NCBI GenBank assembly: GCA_041390125.1
Contig: JAWKQN010000016.1
Coordinates: 40,711 to 104,710 of the forward strand
Origin: Gemmatimonadota bacterium
GTDB taxonomy: Bacteria > Gemmatimonadota > Gemmatimonadetes > Longimicrobiales > Gaopeijiaceae
Length of the DNA: 64,000 bases
Reading direction: 5' to 3'
Shown piece after piece: positions 43,164 through 51,097 of the stretch. The notes under the pieces are model-generated. The model had not been told where the DNA came from. It made no database searches and worked only from the letters and a program-made list of their open reading frames with translations. Both the position numbers and the translations under genes were made by a program. Numbering within the stretch: position 1 is the stretch's first letter; each line of letters opens with the position of its first letter.

Positions 43164-44771
43164 CTAGCCGCGACGCCCCGTACGCGCGGCCCGCGTGCGC
43201 GCCAGCTCCTCCTCGAACGCGATCACCTCGAAGTCGTCCTCGAAGCCCACCCGATCGGGCGAGGGCAGGTAGCGCTCCACATCCGCGCGGCCCAGCTCGC
43301 GATCGAAGGCGGCCAGCTCGCGCTCCGCGGCCTGCGACGCGTCGTCCGCCGTGGAATACACGATGTCCCCGGGCCGGCGCTCCTCCAGGCGGAGCTGACG
43401 CCGCACCGCCTCCGCAGCCTTGAACTCGTCCAGGACCGCCGGGAACCGGTAGGCCACGGTGCCATCCGCGCGCGGCGCCACGTCCGCCTCGAATTCGGCA
43501 GCGAGCCGCTCCAGCTCGCGCTGCACGAGCGCCGGCTCCACCGCGGTCTTGCCGATGCGCGCCTGCACGTGTGCCACGGCGTCCGGGAGCGCGATGGGGT
43601 CTCCGCGGCTCAGGGATTCCCCGTAGACCAGGCCGAGCAGCAGACGCCGCACGTTGCGACGCTCCCGCGCGCGATTCTCCCGGCGCACGCCCGCCCAGCG
43701 CAGCAGCGGGACGGACAGGAAGAGCAGGCTGAACACCACCGGCACGATCACGAGCCCGATCCAGGCCGCAGTCCCTCCGATCCCGAGCTGCGGGAAGATG
43801 AAGGCGGGCGCGGTGGCACCAGCGAGCAGGTTGAAGCCGCCGATGCCGGCGATCAGCGCGTCGGTCTTCTTCTCGTTGCCCGTCAGCTCGAGCGGGTACT
43901 CGAGCCGCTGCCACGCGGGGTTCGGCTCCGTGGCGCGCACGCCGCCGTGCGCGCTCGTCATCACCTCGGGGAAGACGTACACCAGCTCGCCGGATGTGGA
44001 GACAGCCGGCTCTCCGGCGTACGCGCCGAGCAGCCGCCCCATCTCCTCCTCCGCGGCGGGCCGCTCCAGCGCCGTGTGCTGCATCAGCTCCGCCGTGCTG
44101 ATCGCGCCCTTCCGCGCCCGGATGAGGCGAAGCACGCTGCGGTCCAACTGGGCCTGCGTGGGCTCCGGCCGGTCCGGTCCGAACACGAACGCGAACACCT
44201 TCTTGTAGAACGGCACCCGGTCCTCACGGTCCAGGGTGCGCTCCCAGCGCCGCCCGTAGTACGGGCGTCCGATCCGCCAGCGCGGTGACCAGATCCAGTA
44301 GAGGAACCAGAGATTGCCCATGGGGAAGTGGCCGTGCGGTAGACCCCGGCCCCGACCGCGGCCCCCGCCGCGCTGATCGTCCCCCCGCGACAGCATCGCT
44401 GCGAGCGCGGCGAGCAGCAGTGCGACGAACACCACCAGGTAGACGACCAGCATGAGCACGATCCAGACCTTGAAGGCCTGGGAGACGAACGCGCGCACGG
44501 CGCGCCCGAGGCGCTGCAGCGCCGGCACGTGATCGCGCCGCAGGAGCCGGGGCTCGAACCGGTAGATGAGCTCTCCGGAGTCGGAGACCTCGAGATGGCC
44601 CTGGCGCGTCTCCAGCAGCGCGCGCAGGTCGGATTCGACCGCGTCGCGGGCCAGCCCGGTGGCCGCGACCACGTCTCCGACGGTGGCACGCCCGTCGAGC
44701 TCGCGCAGCGCGCGCACGACCTCGGGTGGGGCTGCAGCACGGGAGGGGGCCAGCTCGGTCGTGGGCGTCAC
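43164..44771 (-). CDS. Membrane protein with three winged-helix-like modules
   Basis: This is a 535-residue protein of a family I do not know. Three similar modules, each helical then ending in a beta hairpin, close with SDSGELIYRFEP (about residue 63), STSGELVYVFPEV (about 265) and ADGTVAYRFPAV (about 445). Each module looks like a winged helix. They are separated by membrane segments: one long helix near residue 85-117 (VWIVLMLVVYLVVFVALLLA), and two near 300-360 (FNLLAGATAPAFIFPQLGIG, IGLVIVPVVFSLLFL). A GRGRGRG-rich loop follows the first. The GTG at 44771 is chosen because upstream lies a direct repeat with no coding character. The role is unknown. Confidence 0.65.
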   Translation of the reverse strand: MTPTTELAPSRAAAPPEVVRALRELDGRATVGDVVAATGLARDAVESDLRALLETRQGHLEVSDSGELIYRFEPRLLRRDHVPALQRLGRAVRAFVSQAFKVWIVLMLVVYLVVFVALLLAALAAMLSRGDDQRGGGRGRGRGLPHGHFPMGNLWFLYWIWSPRWRIGRPYYGRRWERTLDREDRVPFYKKVFAFVFGPDRPEPTQAQLDRSVLRLIRARKGAISTAELMQHTALERPAAEEEMGRLLGAYAGEPAVSTSGELVYVFPEVMTSAHGGVRATEPNPAWQRLEYPLELTGNEKKTDALIAGIGGFNLLAGATAPAFIFPQLGIGGTAAWIGLVIVPVVFSLLFLSVPLLRWAGVRRENRARERRNVRRLLLGLVYGESLSRGDPIALPDAVAHVQARIGKTAVEPALVQRELERLAAEFEADVAPRADGTVAYRFPAVLDEFKAAEAVRRQLRLEERRPGDIVYSTADDASQAAERELAAFDRELGRADVERYLPSPDRVGFEDDFEVIAFEEELARTRAARTGRRG

Positions 44772-44794
44772 GGCACGCGATCCGGAGGAAACGA

Positions 44795-44876
44795 GAGGAT
44801 GCCTTCCGTACCCGTCCTTCGTTGGTGCGGTCCGGAGAATCCGGAGGATGCGGGAGGATGCCTTCGGTACCCGTCC
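44795..44876 (+). repeat. Imperfect direct repeat, period 59 bp
   Basis: A 23-base segment GAGGATGCCTTC-n-GTACCCGTCC occurs at 44795-44817 and again at 44854-44876, differing at one base. Shorter similarity (GGTCCGG) continues after each copy. It lies between the three-module membrane-protein gene and the acetyltransferase. An inverted GGCATCC occurs again near 45469-45475. It may be a regulatory duplication or a remnant repeat. Confidence 0.6.
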
Positions 44877-44901
44877 GACCGTGGCGTGGTCCGGGATGCC
44901 G

Positions 44902-45435
44902 TCAGCGGCCCAGCAGCGCCTCGAAGTACAGGAGCGCGACGCCGCCGTGGACTCCACCCCCCACGGGACGGAAGTCGCAGCGGAGGTAGAAGGGACCCGC
45001 GCCGGCCGGGTCGTCGTACGCGTCGAGGCGCAGCGCGTCGGCGCCCAGCCGGGTCGCTGCCGTCCGGGCCGCCGCCATCAGGGCGGAACCCACGCCGCGC
45101 CGCTGCGCCTGCGGAGCGACCGCCACGTCCACGACGTACAGCGGCGCGCGCACGGGTGTGAACCGCGCCGGATCGATCGTGACCGGCTCGACCTCGGTGA
45201 GCCGCAGGCTCCCCACGACGCCCTGTCCGCTGCGGGCCACGAGCACCGTCGACATCTCGATGCCGCGCAACGCTGCCGTCTCGCTGGCGGCGCGTGACCA
45301 GGGGCCGCTGCCGTGGCGCGCGGTCAGATCGTCGGCGGCGGCGCGGGCGACGCGCGCGACGGCCCGGGCGTCCGCCTCGATCGCGCGGTCCACGACCACG
45401 TCGGTCGGCCCGAGGCCGGTGCGGTGCGTCTCCAT
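44902..45435 (-). CDS. GNAT family N-acetyltransferase
   Basis: This is a 177-residue acetyl-CoA-dependent acetyltransferase. The core fold shows VVVDRAIEADARAVARVARA, TVLVARSGQGVVGSLRLTEV, the strand LYVVDVAVAPQAQRRGVGSA with the acetyl-CoA loop QRRGVG, and LGADALRLDAYDDPAGAGPF. It ends with FYLRCDFRPVGG and LYFEALLGR. The substrate is unknown. The start METHRTGL at 45435 is chosen over a much longer frame that lacks GNAT character. It lies 61 bases downstream of the glycosyltransferase-like gene on the same strand. Confidence 0.85.
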   Translation of the reverse strand: METHRTGLGPTDVVVDRAIEADARAVARVARAAADDLTARHGSGPWSRAASETAALRGIEMSTVLVARSGQGVVGSLRLTEVEPVTIDPARFTPVRAPLYVVDVAVAPQAQRRGVGSALMAAARTAATRLGADALRLDAYDDPAGAGPFYLRCDFRPVGGGVHGGVALLYFEALLGR

Positions 45436-45496
45436 CCGGAACGATGGTGTGGATGCCGCGCGCCGGGAAGGCATCCGGTCGGATGCGACCGGCGCG

Positions 45497-46636
45497 TCAC
45501 TCCGCGCGCGCGGTCTCCGCCCGTCCGGAGTCTGCCGTCCGTGCACCCGCAGCGTCCTCCAGCACGGCCCGGATGCGTTCCCCTCCGCGCTGCACCCACC
45601 CGCGGAACTCCGTGGAGACATCGCGGTGGTCCGGCAGGTACGCGAGGAAGTCGTCGAGCGCGAATGTCCTGCGCGCGATCCCCGCACCCGCGGCCACGGC
45701 CTCGCGGGCGTTCCAGGCCTGTTCCACCTGGTTGCCGGTCGGCACCACCAGGACCGGCTTCCCGAGCCAGAGGGCCTCGGCCACCGACTCGAATCCGGCA
45801 GTGCCCACGAATCCCCGGCACGTGCGCATCAGCTCCAGGAAGCGTGTGTCCGACAGGCGGTGGAACGTCAGATTCGCGTGCGGCCTCTCCTCCTCGGGAG
45901 CGCCGGGCCGGTCCCAGAAGGCGTGGACGAGCACGTGTCGGTTGCGCTCGTGCCAGCGGGCGATCGCGTCCCCATAGCCGTCGTTGACGACGTAGACCAG
46001 GAGGTGATCGGCCGTCTCGACCGGCGCTTCGCGCACACGTCTCCGCAGCAGCGGAGGCACCACCCGCGTATGTGGCGTGGGGCCGTCCGGCAGGTCGCGG
46101 AAGGACAGGGCCAGCCGGGGCGTGGCGCCCGGCGCGGAGGCCCGGTTGAGCAGCCGGAACGTGGCGAGCTCGAGCGGTCGGAAGGGGGGTGCGGGCGTGC
46201 CGGGATGACCGAGCAGGTACTGGTGCGCCACCGAGACCACGGGGATCCGGCCGGACCCCAACGCCACGCCGCCCAGCGCATCGTAGAAGTTGACGACCAG
46301 ATCCGGTCGCAGGTCCTCCACCTGTCCACGGATCCACTCCACCGCGCGGCGGTACGCGCCGGCGCGCGCCAGGTTGTAGAGCGTCGTGCGCGGTACCGAC
46401 ACCCCGGTGCGGTCCGGACCTGGAACCGTCAGGGGCGACGGGAAGCGCACCGGCTCCATCTGCATGCGCCGCGCAAAGTAGTCGGGAAGGGGTCGGCGCT
46501 CGCCGCCACCCACCAGCAGGCCGGTGACGTGGTGGCCGGCCTCCTCCAGGAGCTCCTTCAGGGCGAGCGCCTGGCTCAGATGGCCACGTCCTTCCCCCTG
46601 GACCACGAAGACGATGCGGTACGAGCCGTTGGACAT
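45497..46636 (-). CDS. MurG-like glycosyltransferase
   Basis: This is a 379-residue glycosyltransferase of the GT-B type. The N-terminal half opens YRIVFVVQGEGRGHLSQALA, the GxGHxSxA motif of the MurG/COG1819 group, with RPDLVVNFYDALGGVA. The C-terminal half has the nucleotide-sugar region FVGTAGFESVAEALWLGKPV followed by LVVPTGNQVEQAWNAREAVA, which matches the sugar-binding end motif. It would transfer a sugar to a lipid or secondary metabolite at the membrane. A longer upstream frame is rejected because MSNGSYRIVFV starts the fold directly. No polysaccharide cluster is near. Confidence 0.85.
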   Translation of the reverse strand: MSNGSYRIVFVVQGEGRGHLSQALALKELLEEAGHHVTGLLVGGGERRPLPDYFARRMQMEPVRFPSPLTVPGPDRTGVSVPRTTLYNLARAGAYRRAVEWIRGQVEDLRPDLVVNFYDALGGVALGSGRIPVVSVAHQYLLGHPGTPAPPFRPLELATFRLLNRASAPGATPRLALSFRDLPDGPTPHTRVVPPLLRRRVREAPVETADHLLVYVVNDGYGDAIARWHERNRHVLVHAFWDRPGAPEEERPHANLTFHRLSDTRFLELMRTCRGFVGTAGFESVAEALWLGKPVLVVPTGNQVEQAWNAREAVAAGAGIARRTFALDDFLAYLPDHRDVSTEFRGWVQRGGERIRAVLEDAAGARTADSGRAETARAE

Positions 46637-46814
46637 GGAGGCGCGTGCCGGTGCCGGGGCGTGCGTGAAGGAGCGGGTTGCACCTGGAGCTTCGCGTCCG
46701 TCCGCGGCGGGCGGCAATGCGCGCGCCGCGGTTGCGGCACGATGGTGACGGGCCTGCGACGGGTCGGTTACGCCCGCCCGGTCCCGGCGGGGCCCGGAGC
46801 CCGCGGGGTGCGCC

Positions 46815-47360
46815 TCAGCAGCGGCCCTGGCGGTGGTCGGCCGGCCGACACGGCGGCTCGGCCGCTCCCCAGAATCCGAGTCCGCCGCTGCGGGCCCGCG
46901 TCTGGGCCGCGGTGAGAAGCTCGACGTAGCGGACGTTGGGCGGCACGGTGGTCACGAAGGCCACGCCCGACTCGACCAGCGCCAGGTTGACGAGCGTGCG
47001 CTCGCGCCAGACGTAGGCGAGCACGCGCCCGTATCGGTCGCGCTCGGCGACGTCGAGCTCCAGCAGGACCGTTGCTCCTTCGGGGGCCCACTGCGCCAGC
47101 GCCGCGGTGGCGTGCGCCCCGTAGGGCGTCTGCGTGCGTTCGGGTGCGTCGATGCCGATGAGACGGACGCGTTCGTCGTCGTCACAGACCAGCGTATCGC
47201 CGTCGACGATGCGCTCGACGAGGCAGGGGCGGGTCGGAGCGTCCGGTGCGGGGGCCGCCGGCCGCGTCTGCGCACCCAGCTCGACGGGACCCGCCAGCAG
47301 CACCAGCACGGCGAACCGCCGGAGTGCCCGGTGGGCGTCGCGCCCTCCGCGCGGGATCAC
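46815..47360 (-). CDS. Secreted thermonuclease (SNase domain)
   Basis: This is a 181-residue secreted nuclease. A signal peptide (FAVLVLLAGPVELGAQ) follows an Arg-rich n-region. The SNase core has IVDGDTLVCDDDERVRLIG then IDAPERTQTPYGAHA, and RDRYGRVLAYVW follows. This supplies the Asp, both catalytic Arg and the catalytic Glu (the order DGDT, RLIGIDAPE, DRYGR). It would degrade extracellular DNA or RNA with calcium. The start is the GTG at 47360, which overlaps the stop of the upstream small-protein gene (GTGA) and makes the signal peptide complete. A short proline/alanine spacer separates the signal and domain. Confidence 0.9.
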   Translation of the reverse strand: MIPRGGRDAHRALRRFAVLVLLAGPVELGAQTRPAAPAPDAPTRPCLVERIVDGDTLVCDDDERVRLIGIDAPERTQTPYGAHATAALAQWAPEGATVLLELDVAERDRYGRVLAYVWRERTLVNLALVESGVAFVTTVPPNVRYVELLTAAQTRARSGGLGFWGAAEPPCRPADHRQGRC

Positions 47361-47716
47361 GCGTCGGCGAGCCGGGTGAATCCGGTCGAGCGGGGATCGC
47401 GGGGTCTTCCTCCCGCCAGCTGATCCAGGAAGACACGCTCGCGCTCGCTCAGAGCCATCACGCCCCGCGCGGCCACGACCGCCAGCAACCGTTCCACCTC
47501 CTTGCGGTTCAACGGGTGCAGCTGGGCGAGGGGGATGCCCTGCCAGTGTTCGCGTTGCTCCCGCTGGCGCGCGAGCGGAGACGTGAACGTGGAGTTGGGG
47601 GCTTCGACCCTCCGGTTCTGGAGCTTCCGGCGGCGACGCCGCCGGCGCACGACGCCCACGACCAGCACGGCGGTCATGGACGCGATCAGCAACGAGAGGA
47701 TCCAGATTCCGGTCAT
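47357..47716 (-). CDS. Small membrane-anchored protein with a rhomboid-tail-like motif
   Basis: This is a 119-residue protein with one N-terminal transmembrane helix (WILSLLIASMTAVLVVGVV) and then a very basic run (RRRRRRRK). The C-terminal part NRKEVERLLAVVAARGVMAL then SERERVFLDQLAG resembles the short helical domain DUF6576 found at the ends of rhomboid-like proteins. There is no protease core. The stop overlaps the thermonuclease GTG start (GTGA), so the two are translationally coupled. Its function, perhaps anchoring or regulating the nuclease, is inferred only from this. Confidence 0.7.
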   Translation of the reverse strand: MTGIWILSLLIASMTAVLVVGVVRRRRRRRKLQNRRVEAPNSTFTSPLARQREQREHWQGIPLAQLHPLNRKEVERLLAVVAARGVMALSERERVFLDQLAGGRPRDPRSTGFTRLADA

Positions 47717-47957
47717 GGCCCTGCGTGAAGCGGGTGCGGAGGCCGCGGAGCGGCGGTGTCCTCCTGTTGGACACATCAACCGCCTTCCGGGTTTACCGGC
47801 CCTACGGATGCGGTGTGCCTCCGGGTTTCGCTGGAGGCCGAAGCGACGGGCCGGATGGGGCGAAGGGCCGGGTATCCTCCCGCGCGCGGCCCGCCTATCA
47901 TGGGACACCCCAACCGGGAACCGGTTTCCGTCCCCGATCGCCAGCTCCCGCCCGCCC

Positions 47958-49925
47958 ATGTCCCTACGTCGCCGATTCCTCGGGGTTTACGGGGGCGGGA
48001 TCCCCCGCGCCCCGGGTCTCCTGCTGGCCCTCCTGACGGTCGTGCCGCCGCTGGCGGCACAATCGGGTGCTCCCGGCGGCACGTGGCCCGTCTGGGGCGG
48101 AGACGCCGGGGCCACACGCTACACGGCCCTCGACCGGATCGACGCGGACAACGTGAGGGACCTGGAGGTGGTGTGGCGCTGGCGCATGGACGGGGAGGAT
48201 CTCCCTCCCGAGCCGCGCAGCCAGACGGTGCCGTTGATGGTGGACGGGGTGCTGTACCTGACGGCGGGGCTCGACCGCGCCGTCGTGGCCCTGGATGCGG
48301 CGACGGGCACGACGCTGTGGACCTGGCACCCCGGGGAGGGCGTGCGCGCCGAGCGCGCGCCGCGGCGCAACTCGGGCCGAGGGGTCGCATCCTGGAGCGC
48401 GGACGGCGAACGCCGCATCGTGACGATCACACCGGGCTTCCACCTGGTCGCGCTCGATGCCGCCACCGGCCGCCCGGTGCCGGGCTTCGGTCGCGAGGGC
48501 GTGGTGGATCTGATGGAGGGCCTGCGCGTGCCTCCCGGTGTGGATCCCGTGGGCATGATCGGGAACAGCAGCCCGCCCGTGATCGCCAACGACGTGATCA
48601 TCGTGGGACCGGCCTTCCAGACCGGCTTCCGTCCGCCGTCGATGGCCAACGTGAAGGGGGACATCCGCGGCTTCGACGTCCGGACCGGACGCGAGCTCTG
48701 GGCCTTCCGGACCATCCCCGAGCCGGGCGAGCCGGGGAGCGAGACCTGGGAGGAGGGGTCGGCCGCCTGGACGGGCAACGCCGGCGTGTGGCCACCGTTC
48801 ACGGCGGATCCCGACCTCGGGCTGGTGTACCTCCCGGTGGAGGCGCCGACCAGCGACTACTACGGCGGGCATCGGCCCGGGGCCAACCTGTACTCGTCCT
48901 CGCTCGTGGCGCTGCATACGCGCACCGGGGAGCTCGCCTGGCACTTCCAGACGATCCACCACGACATCTGGGACTACGACATGCCGTCGGCGCCGATCCT
49001 CGTCGACGTAGACGTCGCCGGGCAGGGCCGGCGCCGCCTGGTGATCGCGCTCACGAAACAGGGCTGGGCCTGGGTGTTCGACCGGGAGACCGGGACGCCC
49101 ATCTGGCCGATCGAGGAGCGGCCTGTTCCCGCCTCGGACGTGCCGGGGGAGTGGACGTCGCCCACGCAGCCCTTCCCGACGCGCCCGGCGCCCTTCGACC
49201 GGCAGGGACTCTCCGAAGACGACCTGATCGACTTCACGCCGGCGCTCCGGGCCCGGGCCCTCGAAGCCGTGCGGGGCTATCGCCTGGGGCCGCTCTACAC
49301 GCCCCCGTCCGTGCTCGCCGCCGACTCGTCCAACCTGGGGACGATCCTCGTGCCCGGCGCCCTCGGCGCAGCCGCCTGGGAAGGCGGCGCCGTCGACCCC
49401 GAGACGGGCATCCTGTATGTGGGATCGGCCACGACGGCCACTGCGGCCGCGCTCGCGCCCGACCCGTCCGCCACCGACATGCGCTTCATCCAGTCCAGCG
49501 CGGCGCGGACGCCCACCGTGGACGGGCTGCCCCTCTTCAAACCGCCGTACGGTCGCATCACGGCCATCGACCTCACGACCGGCGAGCACGTGTGGATGAT
49601 CCCGAACGGGGCCACGCCCCGGAGCGTGGCCGAGCACCCCGCGCTCGCGGGCCTCGCTCTGCCGCCCACGGGGAAGTCCACGCGCGCCGGCACGCTGGTC
49701 ACGCGCACGCTGCTCTTCGCGGGGGAGGGCTGGGGTGGGGATCCGGTCCTGCGCGCCATCGACAAGTCGACGGGCGCCGTGCTGCACACCGTCACGCTCC
49801 CCGGCACGCAGAACGGCCACCCGATCAGCTACCTCGCGAACGGCCGCCAGTTCGTGGTGCTGTCCGTCGGCGGGCCGGGACAGGTGCCGGAGCTGGTGGC
49901 GCTGGCCCTGCGCGCGCGCGAGTAG
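47958..49925 (+). CDS. Exported PQQ-type quinoprotein dehydrogenase
   Basis: This is a 655-residue secreted quinoprotein with a propeller made of tryptophan-docking blades: TGTTLWTWHPGEG, ALDAATGRPVPGFGREGVVD, TGELAWHFQTIHHDIWDYDM then PSAPILVDVD, and YGRITAIDLTTGEHVWMI. This pattern matches the membrane or soluble PQQ-dependent glucose/alcohol dehydrogenase family. An N-terminal signal peptide (RAPGLLLALLTVVPPLAA) sends it to the periplasm. No cytochrome c domain is fused, so it would need a separate electron acceptor. No pqq biosynthesis genes are in the window. It stands alone; the divergent small membrane-protein gene is 241 bases away. Confidence 0.88.
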   Translation: MSLRRRFLGVYGGGIPRAPGLLLALLTVVPPLAAQSGAPGGTWPVWGGDAGATRYTALDRIDADNVRDLEVVWRWRMDGEDLPPEPRSQTVPLMVDGVLYLTAGLDRAVVALDAATGTTLWTWHPGEGVRAERAPRRNSGRGVASWSADGERRIVTITPGFHLVALDAATGRPVPGFGREGVVDLMEGLRVPPGVDPVGMIGNSSPPVIANDVIIVGPAFQTGFRPPSMANVKGDIRGFDVRTGRELWAFRTIPEPGEPGSETWEEGSAAWTGNAGVWPPFTADPDLGLVYLPVEAPTSDYYGGHRPGANLYSSSLVALHTRTGELAWHFQTIHHDIWDYDMPSAPILVDVDVAGQGRRRLVIALTKQGWAWVFDRETGTPIWPIEERPVPASDVPGEWTSPTQPFPTRPAPFDRQGLSEDDLIDFTPALRARALEAVRGYRLGPLYTPPSVLAADSSNLGTILVPGALGAAAWEGGAVDPETGILYVGSATTATAAALAPDPSATDMRFIQSSAARTPTVDGLPLFKPPYGRITAIDLTTGEHVWMIPNGATPRSVAEHPALAGLALPPTGKSTRAGTLVTRTLLFAGEGWGGDPVLRAIDKSTGAVLHTVTLPGTQNGHPISYLANGRQFVVLSVGGPGQVPELVALALRARE

Positions 49926-49929
49926 GGTC

Positions 49930-50850
49930 TCAGCGCAGGAGATCCGCCACGAGCGTCTCCAGGGCCGCCTGCCACACCAACGGCCGCCCGGGCAGATCCT
50001 CGCGGCGCGCGTGCCGCAGGGTCTCCACGTCCTCTTCCCCGAAGAGCTCCTGCGCCCCCAGGGCGCTCGAGCCCAGTCGCGTCCGCCGCACCGCCAGCCC
50101 GGCGGCGCCGATGCGTACGGCCTTGCCGTCGGATCCCACCAAGGCGCCCGTCAGCTGAAGCACCTGGACGGGGGTCTCGAGCGACGTGAGCCAGGGCAGC
50201 TCGACGACGTGTCCTGCGCTCAGCTCCACCTCCTTGGTGCCCCGTAGCCCGCGCTGGAGGGGGAGCCACTGGCCCACCTCCAGGGTGAGCACCAGCACGT
50301 GGTCGACGCCGGCGACCTCCATCCGCTCGGCCAGGGCCGCGGACCATTCCGGGGACGGACGGCCCACCGCGAGATGCATGCGCGCGGGCCCACGGCCCAG
50401 CGCTTCGTCTTCGTCGACCGCACAGTCGTCGGTGGGAAGCCCGCTGGGCGTCTGGCATCCGAAGCGGACGTCGGGGGGGATCCGCGTTCCCGACCCGCTC
50501 GTCTGCGCGTCCAGCGCGGGAAGCGGCGTGCTCACCTCCAGCGCGGCCAGGGCGGCGTCGAGATCGGACAGGAGCGCCGCGATGGCGCCGTCCGCCGGGG
50601 GATCGAAGAAGGGCTCGTCCGTCGCGCCGGCCTGATAGGCCACCGGCAGATGGCCTGGCGTGCCGGACGCGGCTGCCCGCCCCTCGCCTGCGATCCAGGG
50701 CGCGTGCTCGGGAAAGGCATCGCCCACCCCACTGCCGAACGTGGCTCCGGTGCTCGCGCACCCGGCCGTCATCAGCGCGAGGAACATCACGACACAAGAG
50801 ACGGCCCCGTGCGACAGGGCACGCAGACCGCGTGGGACACGCGCGGACAT
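49930..50850 (-). CDS. Exported lipoprotein, unknown family
   Basis: This is a 306-residue lipoprotein with the signal SHGAVSCVVMFLALMTAGCA (lipobox TAGC about residue 31). The mature part is soluble with acidic and serine-rich segments (PTDDCAVDEDEALGRGPARM) and strands such as DHVLVLTLEVGQWLPLQR and VELSAGHVVELPWLTSL. Two cysteines flank the acidic stretch. I do not recognise the family. It converges on the quinoprotein gene with only four bases between stops. The chosen ATG begins the signal; the longer frame from 50913 is non-coding-looking. Confidence 0.65.
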   Translation of the reverse strand: MSARVPRGLRALSHGAVSCVVMFLALMTAGCASTGATFGSGVGDAFPEHAPWIAGEGRAAASGTPGHLPVAYQAGATDEPFFDPPADGAIAALLSDLDAALAALEVSTPLPALDAQTSGSGTRIPPDVRFGCQTPSGLPTDDCAVDEDEALGRGPARMHLAVGRPSPEWSAALAERMEVAGVDHVLVLTLEVGQWLPLQRGLRGTKEVELSAGHVVELPWLTSLETPVQVLQLTGALVGSDGKAVRIGAAGLAVRRTRLGSSALGAQELFGEEDVETLRHARREDLPGRPLVWQAALETLVADLLR

Positions 50851-51062
50851 GGTGAGGAGGCTCCCGGCCGGACGGCCCCGGCGAAGCGCGAAGACGGCCG
50901 CTCGACCCCACACCCGGACGGGTGGTGAGAGGACGTGGATCGGGCCGTGATAACCCCGGTGGTGCGCCGGGATCCCGTGCGGGTTGTCCGGAAGGGGAGC
51001 GGCCGGACCAGCGAGATGCGAAGCCGCCGTGCGGAACAGGGCCTTGCGGGGTGGAGCAGGAC

Positions 51063-51091
51063 GGGGTGCCGGGCGCGGAGCCCGGCACCCC
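51063..51091 (-). terminator. Strong hairpin after the molybdenum hydroxylase operon
   Basis: A perfect 12-bp GC stem (GGGGTGCCGGGC with its complement) with a GCGGA loop lies six bases past the stop of the large-subunit gene on the minus strand. No T-tract follows, but the stability and placement support a terminator. Confidence 0.65.
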
Positions 51092-51097
51092 CGACCG

